From Rotaria sordida (taxonomy: Eukaryota > Rotifera > Eurotatoria > Philodinida > Philodinidae), in assembly GCA_905250125.1 (NCBI GenBank), contig CAJNOL010000064.1:242782-306781 (forward strand): 64,000 nt of DNA, given 5' to 3'. The notes under the pieces were generated by a model, which had not been told where the DNA came from, ran no database searches, and worked only from the letters and a program-made list of their open reading frames with translations. Of this stretch, positions 22,418-35,100 are shown one piece after another. Both the position numbers and the translations under genes were made by a program. Position 1 is the stretch's first letter. Every line of letters starts with the position of its first letter.

Positions 22418-25400
22418 ATGAGTTTCGGTGAAATTTTTTACAAAGTCGTTTTTCATTATTCACAATTTTGTATTTATCATAGAAGTTGAATTATTTAAAT
22501 TAATTTTTTTTCATGAATAGATTTTGTTACAATTGCTACAATTCTTGGTGGAGGTGTTCTGGGCCTCCCAACAACATTGTCTCGTAGTGGTTTTGGACCA
22601 TTTCTCATTTCTATTTTTATTAGTTATTTTGTTCAAGTAAATCAATTTATGTTCTTTCTTATATATAAGTCAATAGTATTTTTGTTTCTTTAAAGGTATT
22701 ATTAATATTTTCCTTTACGGATGTCTTACAAAAAGCTTATTATCGAAGAATTGAAAAATTAAAAGAGGTTAGCTAATTAAATTGTATAATATTTCAATAA
22801 ATACAATTTATTATTATTGTTTTTTTTTTATCTATTTTATATAGAGTGAGCAAGAAGATGTGTTGATTCATATAGATACACAAGAAACGCCTACATATGG
22901 ATCACACTATGATTTGGTAGCAAACCGCGGTAAGAATCAAAGAGATTCGTTGCTATTTATTATCAAATCTGTTTTTGAATTAATATATTGTTACAAATAT
23001 TATGATTTTTTGAGAAAGAATTATTCCCGTCAATCGTATTTTACTTGATAAACTGTTTTAACAGAAAAGAATAAAATCTTAGAAGATATTAACATAAGAA
23101 TATAACGAATAAAAAACAAAAAGAATTCGCGTCAATCACATCATATGAAACATAAGAAACGAGGAAGGATGTCAATTGTATATTTGCTTAACCATTAGTT
23201 CATTTTCTTTATTTGCTACCATACTACATACCACTCACATAAACATTTAAATACAGTTAGTGAGTAATCATTGAAAATAGCATACGAACTATGACAACAA
23301 TATATCTCGTTTCCATTTTACATTTGTTCATATTAATGACTTTTAGTCTTGTTTTGGCTATTGTTTTCATTATTCAATTGTTAGTTGGAGTATGGAATAT
23401 AATGACACATTGTTATTGTAAGAAATTATCGAATCGACATTCTATCTATAATTTTTACATATTTCATCATATAATTGTGTGTGTAATTCGATGTGTAGTA
23501 ATATTTCTTTCTTGTTTATCTATAATTATGTTTAATCAATGTCTATCAATTGAAATTTTTATTCATTTTCTATTATTACTTTCAACATTTGATTTATTAT
23601 TAATTATTATTGGTGAAACAGCACATTTTTGGGATTCAACAGTAAATCATAAAAGTACACTGTATTCAAAATGTTGTTTAATATTTGGTATAATTTTAAA
23701 TTATTTTGTATCAATTCTTTTTCTTTCAATACATTCAACAGTGAGTAGTGAAAGTTCACTTATGATTGAAATATGTCGAATAACAACAGAAAAAAATTTT
23801 TTTCTTAAAAATTTTCATGATGAAAAATCTTTTATACCAACAATGATTGTTTATGTTCTATTTATTTTAATTGATTTATTAACATTTTCATGGATTTATA
23901 TATCATATAAAGATATATATCATCTTAAACGAAAATCTTTAGCAACTGTCTTTTTTCGTTCATTAGTTTTTACAAAATTTAAACAATCTGAACGATCATT
24001 AATGGTTAATCTTAGTTTAAAACGTCTTCTAACTATATGTTTATTTGTTATAAGTAATATGATTACTACTCTACCAGTATTAACAATGAAAATTTTTAAT
24101 ATATCATTAAATATATATCAAAGAATATTTTTAATTTATTTTACAACATTACCATGGCTTGATTGTATAACATTTTTATTTTATCATGAAACGAGATTTA
24201 TTAAGATAAATTTTTTTTCAAAAAAAATTACTTCGAATGATAATTATAATCGTCAACACCGTATTGGTCGACGTTTAAGTTCACATCAACAGAGTACTAT
24301 TATAATGTAAACAGTTGAAGACAGATGAAATTATTTTTTGTATATGTGTTTAGCCTATGGTAAATCTGTCATTGTTGTTTGTTCCAGGATAGTTTTTTTC
24401 ATTGTATGTGTATTTTTCTTTGTCTTGTTAATGCACTATTTTCATATTGCTTAGTATTCTCTTACAAAGATTTCCAAGTATTAAATTAAAGTCTTTGATT
24501 TCTATTAGCTAATATTTAGATCTTTGAATAACTGTATTCGTTCTTTCCTATAGATTTTTCCTACTGTCATATTTCACATTAAGTTAAAATAGACAGTATG
24601 TAAATTAATTATAGAGTTATGGATAATTACCATCTGATTCTATGTTATACATTACATGACTATTCATAGTATCGAAAAAGATATACATAAATTTTCCTAA
24701 TATCATTTCATATTATCATAAGCAAGTATTATTTGCTTTACAGATAGAGTAAAAAATTTCAAAGACAAAAAACAAAACAATTCTCAAGTTTTCCAGATTT
24801 ATGCTGTTAGTATTTCTTTCTTACTTTCAAGATACAAAATTCGACAGTGTCTGTATTTCGAAGAACTTGAGAAATATTCTAAGTCAGTTTTATTATTCTG
24901 TGACGTATTTCTTTCTTTTGAAAAAAATATTTTTCAGTTCTGCAATTTTTGAAACCGAAGCTATACACAGACACGTATCAATATCTTCATTGTTTTATCC
25001 AGCGTGGAGTCGAGTTACCGGAATCTCGCTAATATGACTTTCGCCAACCTGAATGTAACTTACGCATGGATTAGAGAAATTTCTACTAACCGCATTGTAA
25101 TTGAAGACAGCAAGGAGATTTCTGACACTCTTAGTCATAACATGTGCTCTACATTAATATTCTTCCCTGACACCTAGTGGAAGTCCACCGAACTTTCGTC
25201 AATTGACGAATATTCACTGTACTTTCGCCAATACGTCTCCGGACTTTCGCCATTGGTGGATGTCCAGCTGGCGAAAGTCTTATGGGCGAAATTCGGAAGT
25301 TCCGTTGAGTCCGAGGGAGCGGTGCTTCTCTGAATGTTAGCTTACAAACCAGTCGAAGTGATACATCGTGTTCGAGATGAAATCCCAGTCACTACGTAGG

Positions 25401-26110
25401 GTCTTTTAAGATTAGGAAAAACCTATAAGGATTCATTCCCATGCTCTGCCATTTTGGAATGAAGGCGTTACAGTAGATTTTTTACCTTTGGTACGATATT
25501 TATAAAAAAACTGGACAAACGAACTTCGGCCTAAAACTTTGTTCACAGACAGCTCTTGAAGTTATTAGAATCTCCTAAAAAGTTCAGCCAATAAAAGTAG
25601 TCTCTTCTAGAGATATCAAATCCACAAAAAAAAAACATGATATTCTACCAGCAGAATAGAAAATCGAGTGTAATGGTCATCACTTCACAAGGACAGCGCA
25701 TGGTAAAGAACCCTTCTAGGTTTTTTCTAGTCTCAAGAGGCCTTACGTAATGACTGGGGTCTCATCTCAAACGTGAAGTATCACCTACCGTGATTCTCTC
25801 TTTAGCTCTCCATCGCTCCAAGGAGAGAAAAGCTGGATAAAACGCTGAATACCTTGATTTATTGTTTACAATATTTTGTTAAAGCAGGTGACGATTGTAT
25901 ATAAAACTACAGTAAAATATTTATTGTATGATTCTCAATGAGAGTAAACTTATTATCACAAAGAATAATGAAAAATGCTTGTGTCTAGAACTGTATTATT
26001 TGACACAATCTGTATGATAAACTTTTTCACATCTCAAAACTCATGTGTTCTGATTTTTAATAGAAAAACCTTTATAAGTTATTTGAATCTGCATGGTTAC
26101 CTGAAATATT

Positions 26111-26149
<39 letters not shown>

Positions 26150-29100
26150 TTTGAATTCTTGCTTCGTACTTGATTTCATGTTGATATTTCATGGAGTGTT
26201 TTTTTGTATGATAATGTACGAACTTATTTTTTCCTCTTGTTTTCTTTTTGGTAGTATATGATGCAGAAACAGTGAAAAGATGTTTACCAAATTTATATTC
26301 GCTTGGCGAACTATTATTGCCATATTTTCTTCCGTATTTATTTACATTAGTCATAATTTTCCAAATGTATGTATTAAATCTTTGTAAATCTTTGTATTTT
26401 ATTTATGAATTTATTAGAATAATCGCATTGGTAGGTTATGCATTGGCTGGTAGTCAAGGATTTGCAGTATTGTTTCATGTGCCGTAAGATAAATTCTATC
26501 TTCTTGATCTATTTTTAAAAATAATTTTGTTTTAGATACATTAAAGTGATTCCAGGCTTTTGCTGGATATTGGCATTTGTCGTTCTCTTATTTCATTCAT
26601 TTATTCAATCGATTATTTCTGTATTAACTTTCTTCAAATGTATACTTTTTACTATAACAGTAGGCAATTTAAAACAATAGTTATGTGATTGATATAAGAT
26701 TTCTTTATTTTTTCTAATATTTATTTTCAAGATCATTATAACACTTGTAATTGGCTCGAAAATTCGAAATCCAGTGACAGATGATTATCATGCTATCGGA
26801 GATTCGATTTTGATGTGTACAATAACTTTAAGTAACATATCTGATTGACTTTTTCTTTAGAATTTTGATTTAAATATTAGACGGTTTTCTAAATATAATG
26901 CCAATGATGTTTGCTAAAGTTAAGCAAACAAGAGAGGAAGTAATTTGTTTTTTTATATGTTTATAAAATTTATTATTTGAATTGATTAAGATCATTGGTT
27001 TCAATGTGTCTATATTTCTTGGTTTAACAACATGCGTCATTCTAAATATTCTTTGGTATGTAGTAATCAAATATATTATGATAAAATAGAGATCCAAAGA
27101 TAGAACTATCCAGAGTAGAGGTCGACAAGTTTAGTTCTAATTCAAATCTAAGGATCTTGTGAAAACGTTCTCTGATTTGAACTGATCTGTTCAAACAGTT
27201 CTTTTAATAGGAACTGTGCCGTTCGAACAAATTTTTTTCTATTATTGAAACGTCGTTTCTAAAAGAAAACAAACTTTTTCGAACAGTTCACGAGGGAATC
27301 TCTTCAAGTGTCAAATCGATCTACGACGGAGACGATGTTCATTTGATGACTACTAGCAAGTAACAGAATAATCTAGAATGGTTTGGTTTTTCGATTCTTG
27401 GTTCTCGAGACATCGACATTTTAATGGATTTTTCAACAAAAAAGCTGCGGTCCTCTCAAATCACATGATAAATAAACGTTCGAATTTCGACTTCAAACTT
27501 TGCATGAACAAAGTTCTTAATGAGATTTGTTGATTGAGCAACTTTTAGCTTTTCTAGTATCTCCTTTCTGAAAATATATGAACAAAATTTACTTTTACAC
27601 ATGAAAGAATTTCGAATATTCCATATGTTAGGATAGGAGACATTAGAAAAGTTACAACTTGCTCAATGAACTAATCTCATTGAGAACTTTGTTTATGGAA
27701 AGTCTGAAGTCGAAAGTCGATTTGTCACGTCACCTGAGAGGATTTTTTGTTGAAAAACCCAGTAAAATTTCAATATCTCAAGAATGATAGCTCAGAACAC
27801 CAAACCATTCTAGATTTTTTGTACTACTCACTAGTACTCATCAAATGATCATCGTGTTGGTCGAAAGGCAATTTGACACCTGAAACGATTTCCTCGTCAG
27901 TTCTAGGAACTCATGTATTGGAAGAACTCTTTCGCTCAGTTGATCTGAACTTTGAACTGGAATCCTATCAACCCTAGTTCTGAGGTTGCCAGCATTGGAG
28001 AGGATCGATGACACAGGAGATCTTTGAGAAGATGCTAAAGTTGACAAGATGTTTGGTGAAGAAGGAACTCGACTGGTTTTGGGAAGAAGTCGAGCGTTTT
28101 TTGGAAATCGATGGGCAGAAAGAAGATAATAAAATGTTGACACTTCGCTAGAAAGAAACGAGAAATTTTTCAAGATTTGGATGGTTACACGCCTTCCCCG
28201 CTTGGAACACCCTTGGGTGATGATGACAATTGCTTATATTATGATATCCTGCAGGCTATTTGCAATGTGTCATACATTGTTAAAAGATAAGTCTAGAATT
28301 GTGAGGGGAGAAAAAAACTAATTCTAATTATTACATAAGATTTTGAGCATCGTCATGTTAACGACGATGATTGAGTAAAATTTCTATGAATTAAAGCATA
28401 AAGACTATATTATTTAAATTTTATTTTATCTCAAGGTGTTGGTCAGTGTTGGAAATTGTTCCACAACAAAGTGTTTGTTTACCGAATAACTTTAATGAAT
28501 CAAGTCGAATGGCATATAATCTTTTTCCTGAATCACAAGATGAAGGTCAATGTATCTATTCACCTTCATTAGAAAAGTAATTCTGTTTATAAAAGATTAT
28601 TTAAAACTCGTTAAGCTGAATGCATTAAAATGTAACATATGCACATAGTTACATTTTAAGTCATGTTGTCTCTATAGAGATGAAGCGTTTATAAACTAAC
28701 ATAGTAACTTGTTTCAATCATTTAGAAAACATAAGTATCACTGATTAGTAAAAAATTCTTTGCCATCTGAAAACTAATATCTGAACAAAATCAGCAAAAA
28801 CGGAACATGACTATGACCGATTTGACTCTGATTCTTTTTAAATGTTTTTTTTTTGAACAGGCTCTCTTTGCATGAATATATGTAAAAATATTGGCTCTTT
28901 CAGTTCACTGCTAATTAAACTTAATTAGATAATTAATTAAAATGTAATTAGTAAATAATTCTCTAACCTCATGATAGACAAGTCCAAGAATTTCAGAACA
29001 CATTGCACATCACAAACTAAGGCGATGGCAAAAATAGTTTAACAACAACGTATTTTTTTATTTTATTTTTTCTATAATATTAAGCAATTCACTCAAATCC

Positions 29101-32100
29101 AGACAATGATTTTAATAGTCGATGGAGTTTTCTATCTAATCCATTCAATATCAGATAAATTATGATGACAATGTTTCAAAAAAAAGGACACGATAATTTT
29201 CATGTTTGAGATGACTTTGTCGAGGCTATTTTTTTAACAATACTATTTTAAAGAGCAGAAAATGAAAATTCACCACATTCTCTACGACCTTTCCTTAAAA
29301 ATTTAAAAGCTTCGGAAAAACCGAAAAAATGCGTTTTTTTTACAGTTTTTGTAGTACTTTTAACTTTTAAGAAAAGATTGTAGAAAATGCGGAGAATCCT
29401 CATTTTCTGCTCTTTAAAACAATATTGTTAAAAAACAGCTGCGATAAAGTTCTCTTGGGTCTGAAAACTAGTGTATTCGATTTTTTAAAAGCGTTTCCAT
29501 CATGGTGCATCTAATATAGAATGCATTAGATAGAACATTCCATCGACTATTAAAATCACTATTTACATTTGAGTTAATTACTTAAAATTATACAAAAATA
29601 CCTTGTTGTTAAACTTTTTTCCCATCGTCTTATTTTTACGATGAACCGTTGTGCAAGATTGAACTCTAAGAAATTATTTCCTAAAAACTGATTTTCCAGA
29701 GGTCTACTTTCCAAGTAGACAAAAGTTTCTGAAAACGCGTTTAAATACTCTAATCACAATTCCCATTCGCCTCTTTTGACGTCCATTCAGAAAACATCAA
29801 AACCAGTTACTTTCATCATGAAAGACGCATGAAAACATTTTAAAAGGCACGTTTAGTATCTAGTAAACGTGTGAAGGTTGTTTCCATAACATTTTGACGT
29901 GTTCTGCAGATAAAAATGATCTTTTTTTGACGTTTTACAATTGTCAAAATTGTCTTTTTAAGTGTCTTTAAGAATCTTTTATGATGAAAACAGATTGTTT
30001 TAGTGTTTTCTGAACGGACATGAAAACACTAAAACGAGAGCCGCGATCACAATATTTAAAAGAGTTTTGTGTTTTACTATCGTGTCGAGATCTTCGATGA
30101 GTATTTGTATTATTTAGAATTGATTTTTGCACTTCTCAATCAGTTATAAAAGGATTTTTCATTTCTATATTTGTATTCACTCATGTCGTTAACAACAAAT
30201 AAACTCAATTTTTTTGAAAAATCTAAGCATCTTCAGGTAAACCTTTTTGTGTAAGAATTTTGTAATCTGAAGAGTTCTCTTCAAAATGTACTATTTCAAT
30301 TTGCAGACTTTGTAAAAGGAAATATGCACAGTAAAAATTTTGTCATTTGCTTTATTATATGCTTTATTTATACTGAAATTTACTGCTGCTCAGTAAAGAG
30401 ATAGAAAAAAGAAAAAATACATCATACAGAGTTATCAGAAGAGCGAGAGTACATGAAAAATAGTAAAAGATCATATATAAGATAGGTCCACTCGCGAACG
30501 TAGAAAGCAAACAAAGAGCGATAAGATAATCAAAAACAAAACCGAAGTTCAAAAACATGAACATATCGTTCGCAAAACGATCGGCTTTGACGTGAATTCA
30601 AACGCACACCTGTCTCCTTGAGAGTTGCAACACGTATATCACTTCTAAGAGACCGGTAAAAGGTCCACTGATGAGCGAAACTCAAAGTATTCGGACCGGT
30701 CAGAAGGGCCCCTTAAAACGTTTCCAGTAAAGATATAAACGATCTAATAGAGTTTATTCATGTGTAATAGAAAAAAAGAAGTAATCGGACCAATCAGCCA
30801 AGCCATAGGAAAGTTTTAAATTATAGCAAAAGATTTTATGAAGGGTTTCTTGCTGTGAAATTGTAAAATAGAAAAAAAAACGGGAAAGGCCCAAATAAAA
30901 AAGGAAAAAATAAAACTATAAAAAATTTGACAACGTAACTGAATAGCAATTTGTCTTTCATATTTAAACAAGATTTTGAGCATGGGTGTTCGAGAACGAA
31001 TGTTAGACAAAATATAATTCAGAAAAGATCCATAAGAAGCTCGAATATTAATTTCATATCCAAGATAGTGAGAATTCTTAACACGCAATAAACGATATCC
31101 GCCATAAAAAAAGGTAAATCAGGGATACCAATTTGAGATTCCGAAAGTTGGTATACTGTTTCTGTAGGATTTAAATTGGCAAGCCATGTTTTACAGTAGA
31201 TTGGAAGAGAAGCAAGCAATAGCTGACTCTTTTCCCTAAACCAACTAATAGATTCTTGAAAAGAAATACCGAAAGGTGAAACTATAACTACTGCACCATC
31301 ATTAGCATAGAAATTAACATCATGTTCATTGAAAATTAATATGAGAACTGAAGTGAAAAGAATATAAAGATCAAGATAGAGAGCCGATCCTTGAGGTAGT
31401 CCCCATTCTAAATTAAATTTTGGTGAAAATTTGCTTCCAAAAAAGAGTTGTGCTATACGAGTATGGAACCGAGATAAGAAAAATTTTAGTAAAGAATGTG
31501 GCATATCGTACCGATGTAATTTTACGAATAAAGAAAAATATGAGATTTTGTCGGAAGCAGATTTAAAGTCGAGATAAGAAGTAAGTACAAGTCGATTTGA
31601 AGAGATAGCAGAACGATGAGCTTCAGCAATTATAAGAACACGTCTAGCAATATGTAATTTAGGTTGAAAACCAGATTGTTCGTTCAGAACGATAGCTGAG
31701 TCTCGAATCCAAGTTTTAAGTTTACGACTTATAATTCGTTCATATAATTTACCGAGTACACAATAACAATGAGATGGGTCGAATTTCATCGATTGTCGGA
31801 AAAGTTGTTGTTTATTGAAAGGTGAATCATTTTTGCATTTTTAAACAAATCAGGAAAAGAAGATGTTTGTAAAAATGAGTTAAGTAAAACAGTGAAAATA
31901 TCAATATAATCAATGGGAAGTCTTTTGAGCATCATGTTCGAGTTGTTGTATAAATCTAAAGATGTTTTCGGTTTCAAAGTAGAAACGGCCGCCAGGGTCT
32001 CATCGAAGGTTGTTCAAATGTAATCAAAAGATGGTGCGAATAAAGTTTTGAAAATAACGCCGTACTCTCTTAATATTTTAGAAAAATCTGCACTGTCATT

Positions 32101-35100
32101 ATCGAATCGAGGATGTGAGAAGTAATTTTTATAGTGTTGATGTAATAGAGCTAAAATATTCTCGGAATTTCGTATGAGCGTAGTATCTGTAGTAAAGCCT
32201 TTGAAAGCAGTCTTACTTTTCCGAAAAAACTTTGTAGAAAAATGCCAGAAAGCTGATTCTGTAGGATTATATTATGAAAGAAATAAATGCTATTGATGAA
32301 GTAGATGTGCTCGAATACATTCGTTTAATTTGGTCCGTTTCTCGATATATAAAAGAGTTGCAGTAATCGTTTTAGTTTTGTAATAACGATTTCCAATTTT
32401 ATGAAAAACTTTAATTTGTTGTCGAATAGCTGGAGTTAAGGAACGTCTATAAAAAGAATAGGAAACATATCGGGTGATTCATACGTATGCAGCAGAAAGT
32501 GATTGAGTAAAAAATTCCGAAAAATAAATACTATCGAAATTATAAACAAGAGAATTAATGTATGGAAAAACTAAGGGAAAAAATTGTTGATAAACTGACC
32601 ATTGGGTATCACGAAAAAAACCATTTATTTTTGTTGTTCAAAGACTTTCGAATAAAACAGGCCAATGGTTACTAGAATCTTGAAAATAAACTGAAGATTT
32701 CCATTCATCATCCGAAACAAAACCGATATCTAGTCTATTACTGAAGAGTTTAGAGATGGCATGACACGGGTAACAAATGTAAAGCTCAGTATCATCAGCG
32801 AACCTTTCAAACAGTCTTCTATCACGATTAGTACGAGTGCAATCCCAATGCAGCGAATGAGTATTGAAGTCACCAACAATGATTGTATTGGTGGTGCGAT
32901 ATTCTTCGAAAAGAGTGAGTGGAACAATTTCTGATGGAGGATTGTAGATGGATAACACACGTAGAGTCGATGATGACAAACAAATGTCAATAACTAAAAA
33001 GTTGTCAGTAGAAAATATAAAAGAACAATAGACACTAAGGTGAACTAAAACAACGACATCTCCCCCATACATTCGAACTGAAAGTGATAAAATGAATATA
33101 ATCAGCTGTAAACTTACATAATTCGTTTTCACCTACGATACCAGTCTCAATAAGAGCAATGACAGTAAGCTGAAGGTCGTCAAGCGATGATCGAACTTCC
33201 AAGTAACGAGAACGAGTAGCTTGTGTGTTATAGAAAAGAAGTGTCAATGTTTTAGAGCAAACTGTTGGTAGAATAACAGATAACCATTGATGAAATAAAT
33301 TTGTAAATGTTTATCGTTCTTTTCTTTCAGCAATCATAGAACTAAATAAATAATTATCGAATGGAAAATCGAAAATAAATAATTGATCATGTGGTAGCAA
33401 TACAATTGACGGCTAATACGAAAAAGGTTTCGAATTGATATTCATAATAGTCATCATGATATTGAAGAAAATACGGAAACAGTGTTGGTCGCAGTAGAAG
33501 TATCAAATAATGGATGATTTGTATATAAGTTCATAATGTTATTATCAATCATTAATTTTTGAGTTTGTTCCATAGACTTTTTAAAATTTTGATGTTGCTC
33601 ATAGGCGCCGTTCAAAAACATTGATGTTTTCTATAATTGATTGCCTATTGTTTCCTTTTGATTAACATGCATTGATGAGTTCGAAATGAGATGAGCAAGA
33701 GCCAGTAGAGTTTCAGTAATTAACTTGAACGATGGTAACATTATTTTTTCGACAAGAGAACTTACGCAATCAATTTTATGTTCTTGTATAATAGATAAAA
33801 CAGTTAAGCTAGTCATTTGTTTAGCAAGGTTCGATAATTGGTCTTCAAATAGTTTAACAGTAGTTTGCATAAAACCAATAAAATTTGATATGGATCTTAA
33901 TGATTGAGGAACAATAACTGTTGTAGATGTTGATTTAGGTGCAATGGTATTCAATGTGTTCCCTGTAGCATGATGTGCTGCTGCTGAAGGTATCGGCCAA
34001 CATGAAATAGGAGTAACTACTGGAAGCAATCGTTCACCAACCTGCCGTAAACGGTGTTGTAATTCTTTTGAAACATAAATATGATTCGAAACAATGCTGT
34101 GTTCGACAAGTGTTGTGACGAGCATTTTTTTTTTGAAATTTAACATAGACGGATAATGGTGATCGAAAGCGTCATGATTTATATCAAAAGGATGATTAGG
34201 TAATTTTGAGCAATTAATACATCGAATAGAACTGCACTGATGATTTGTATCAATTAAAATAGGTGTTACACATTTGTTGTATATCTTGTGTGTACTTGAG
34301 CAATGTGACGAGAATCTAAATATTGCTTAGTAGCAAGACGTACATTTGCAACTGATAGATATTGTGCTTGTAAGCATCGATCACAGTCTTGAACAGTTTC
34401 AAAATCGATACGAACAAGTGTAGAATTGTTTGTGTTTGAAGAAGTACAAATACGGTGTAAATATTTAACTGAACGAAACTGTTTTTGCATTTGTTCTAAA
34501 AGATAATTATCATTAAGATAACATGGAATATTTAAAGGAAGAAGTGAAAGTTGGACTGGTAAGCGATGTGATGATGTAACTTGTATGGTAGATGTACCGA
34601 TGATAGATGGATAAGTATTCGTGAGTAATAGTGAAAAGATATCTCTGGTTGGAGCATAGAGCAACAATTGGTTTTTATTATTTAAACGCCATGATATATC
34701 ACTAATTCGAGGTAATGTTGGATGAGCATTGATGAGTGAACGTAAAAAAATGAACAATAGCTGGTGATGAATGTGATGTAAAAGCTGGTACACCAGTTAT
34801 GGTAATAGGTGGCTACGATATCGAATTTGTGTATCTAAGAGCTTCAGAACTTATCGATGTTGTTTGTTCTTCAACATTATTAAGAGATGAATGTGATGAT
34901 GTAGATAGAGTTGAAAGATTGGTGCGGCTATTGAGTTCGTTGTCAATACGAATTTTGGTGTTATTGTCCTCTGATTCAGTTTCTTGTTTTGGAATTATTC
35001 GTTTCCTTCGAAGATGTATTTAATTTGAAAATAGTTGCTGATCTTACATAATTTCACGAACAAGTACGAAGTCGGCAAGTGTAGACCCAAAGATGTATTA

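Larger units (their letters stand above)
30816..35030 (-). mobile_element. Decayed non-LTR (LINE) retrotransposon
   Basis: Read on the minus strand from about 35030: an ORF1 region (to 33631), an APE-type endonuclease (33247-32638), a stop-riddled linker, then reverse transcriptase (31977-31019) and a thumb-like end to 30816. ORF1 has a hydrophilic start, a nucleic-acid-binding-like body and a Cys-rich stretch (QCSSIRCINC), broken by a stop and at least two frameshifts. The endonuclease shows GDFNTHSLHWD and LDIGFVSDD, but its usual SDH reads SNH. The RT shows EQSGFQP, LDFKSASD and GLPQGS, but its catalytic YADD reads YAND. The order and motifs fit a Jockey/R1-like clade element; exact clade unknown. 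Both active sites and the frames are broken, so it is inactive. It lies antisense in the large intron of the permease-like gene. Neither end nor a target duplication was found. Confidence 0.85.

Noticed and set aside
24985..25855. Possible terminal inverted repeats GTTTTATCCAGC at 24992 and 25840 bounding a DNA transposon
   Set aside because: Only about 12 bases match and the similarity does not extend; no target duplication was found.
25300..25860. GC-richer stretch resembling a possible tRNA or rRNA fragment
   Set aside because: No cloverleaf with T-psi-C-like GTTCGA and acceptor pairing could be drawn, and no rRNA core sequence was recognised.
27841..28173. 110-codon minus-strand frame (starts MKNFSFLSSEV) with higher GC than the flanks
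   Set aside because: It overlaps the right arm of a palindromic element, shows no domain and no splice partners, and its composition follows the element. Treated as non-coding.
30364..30564. Hydrophobic 66-codon minus-strand frame downstream of the LINE
   Set aside because: It could be LINE 3' sequence, but no LINE motif is present and hydrophobic frames are frequent by chance in AT-rich DNA. Not called as a gene.
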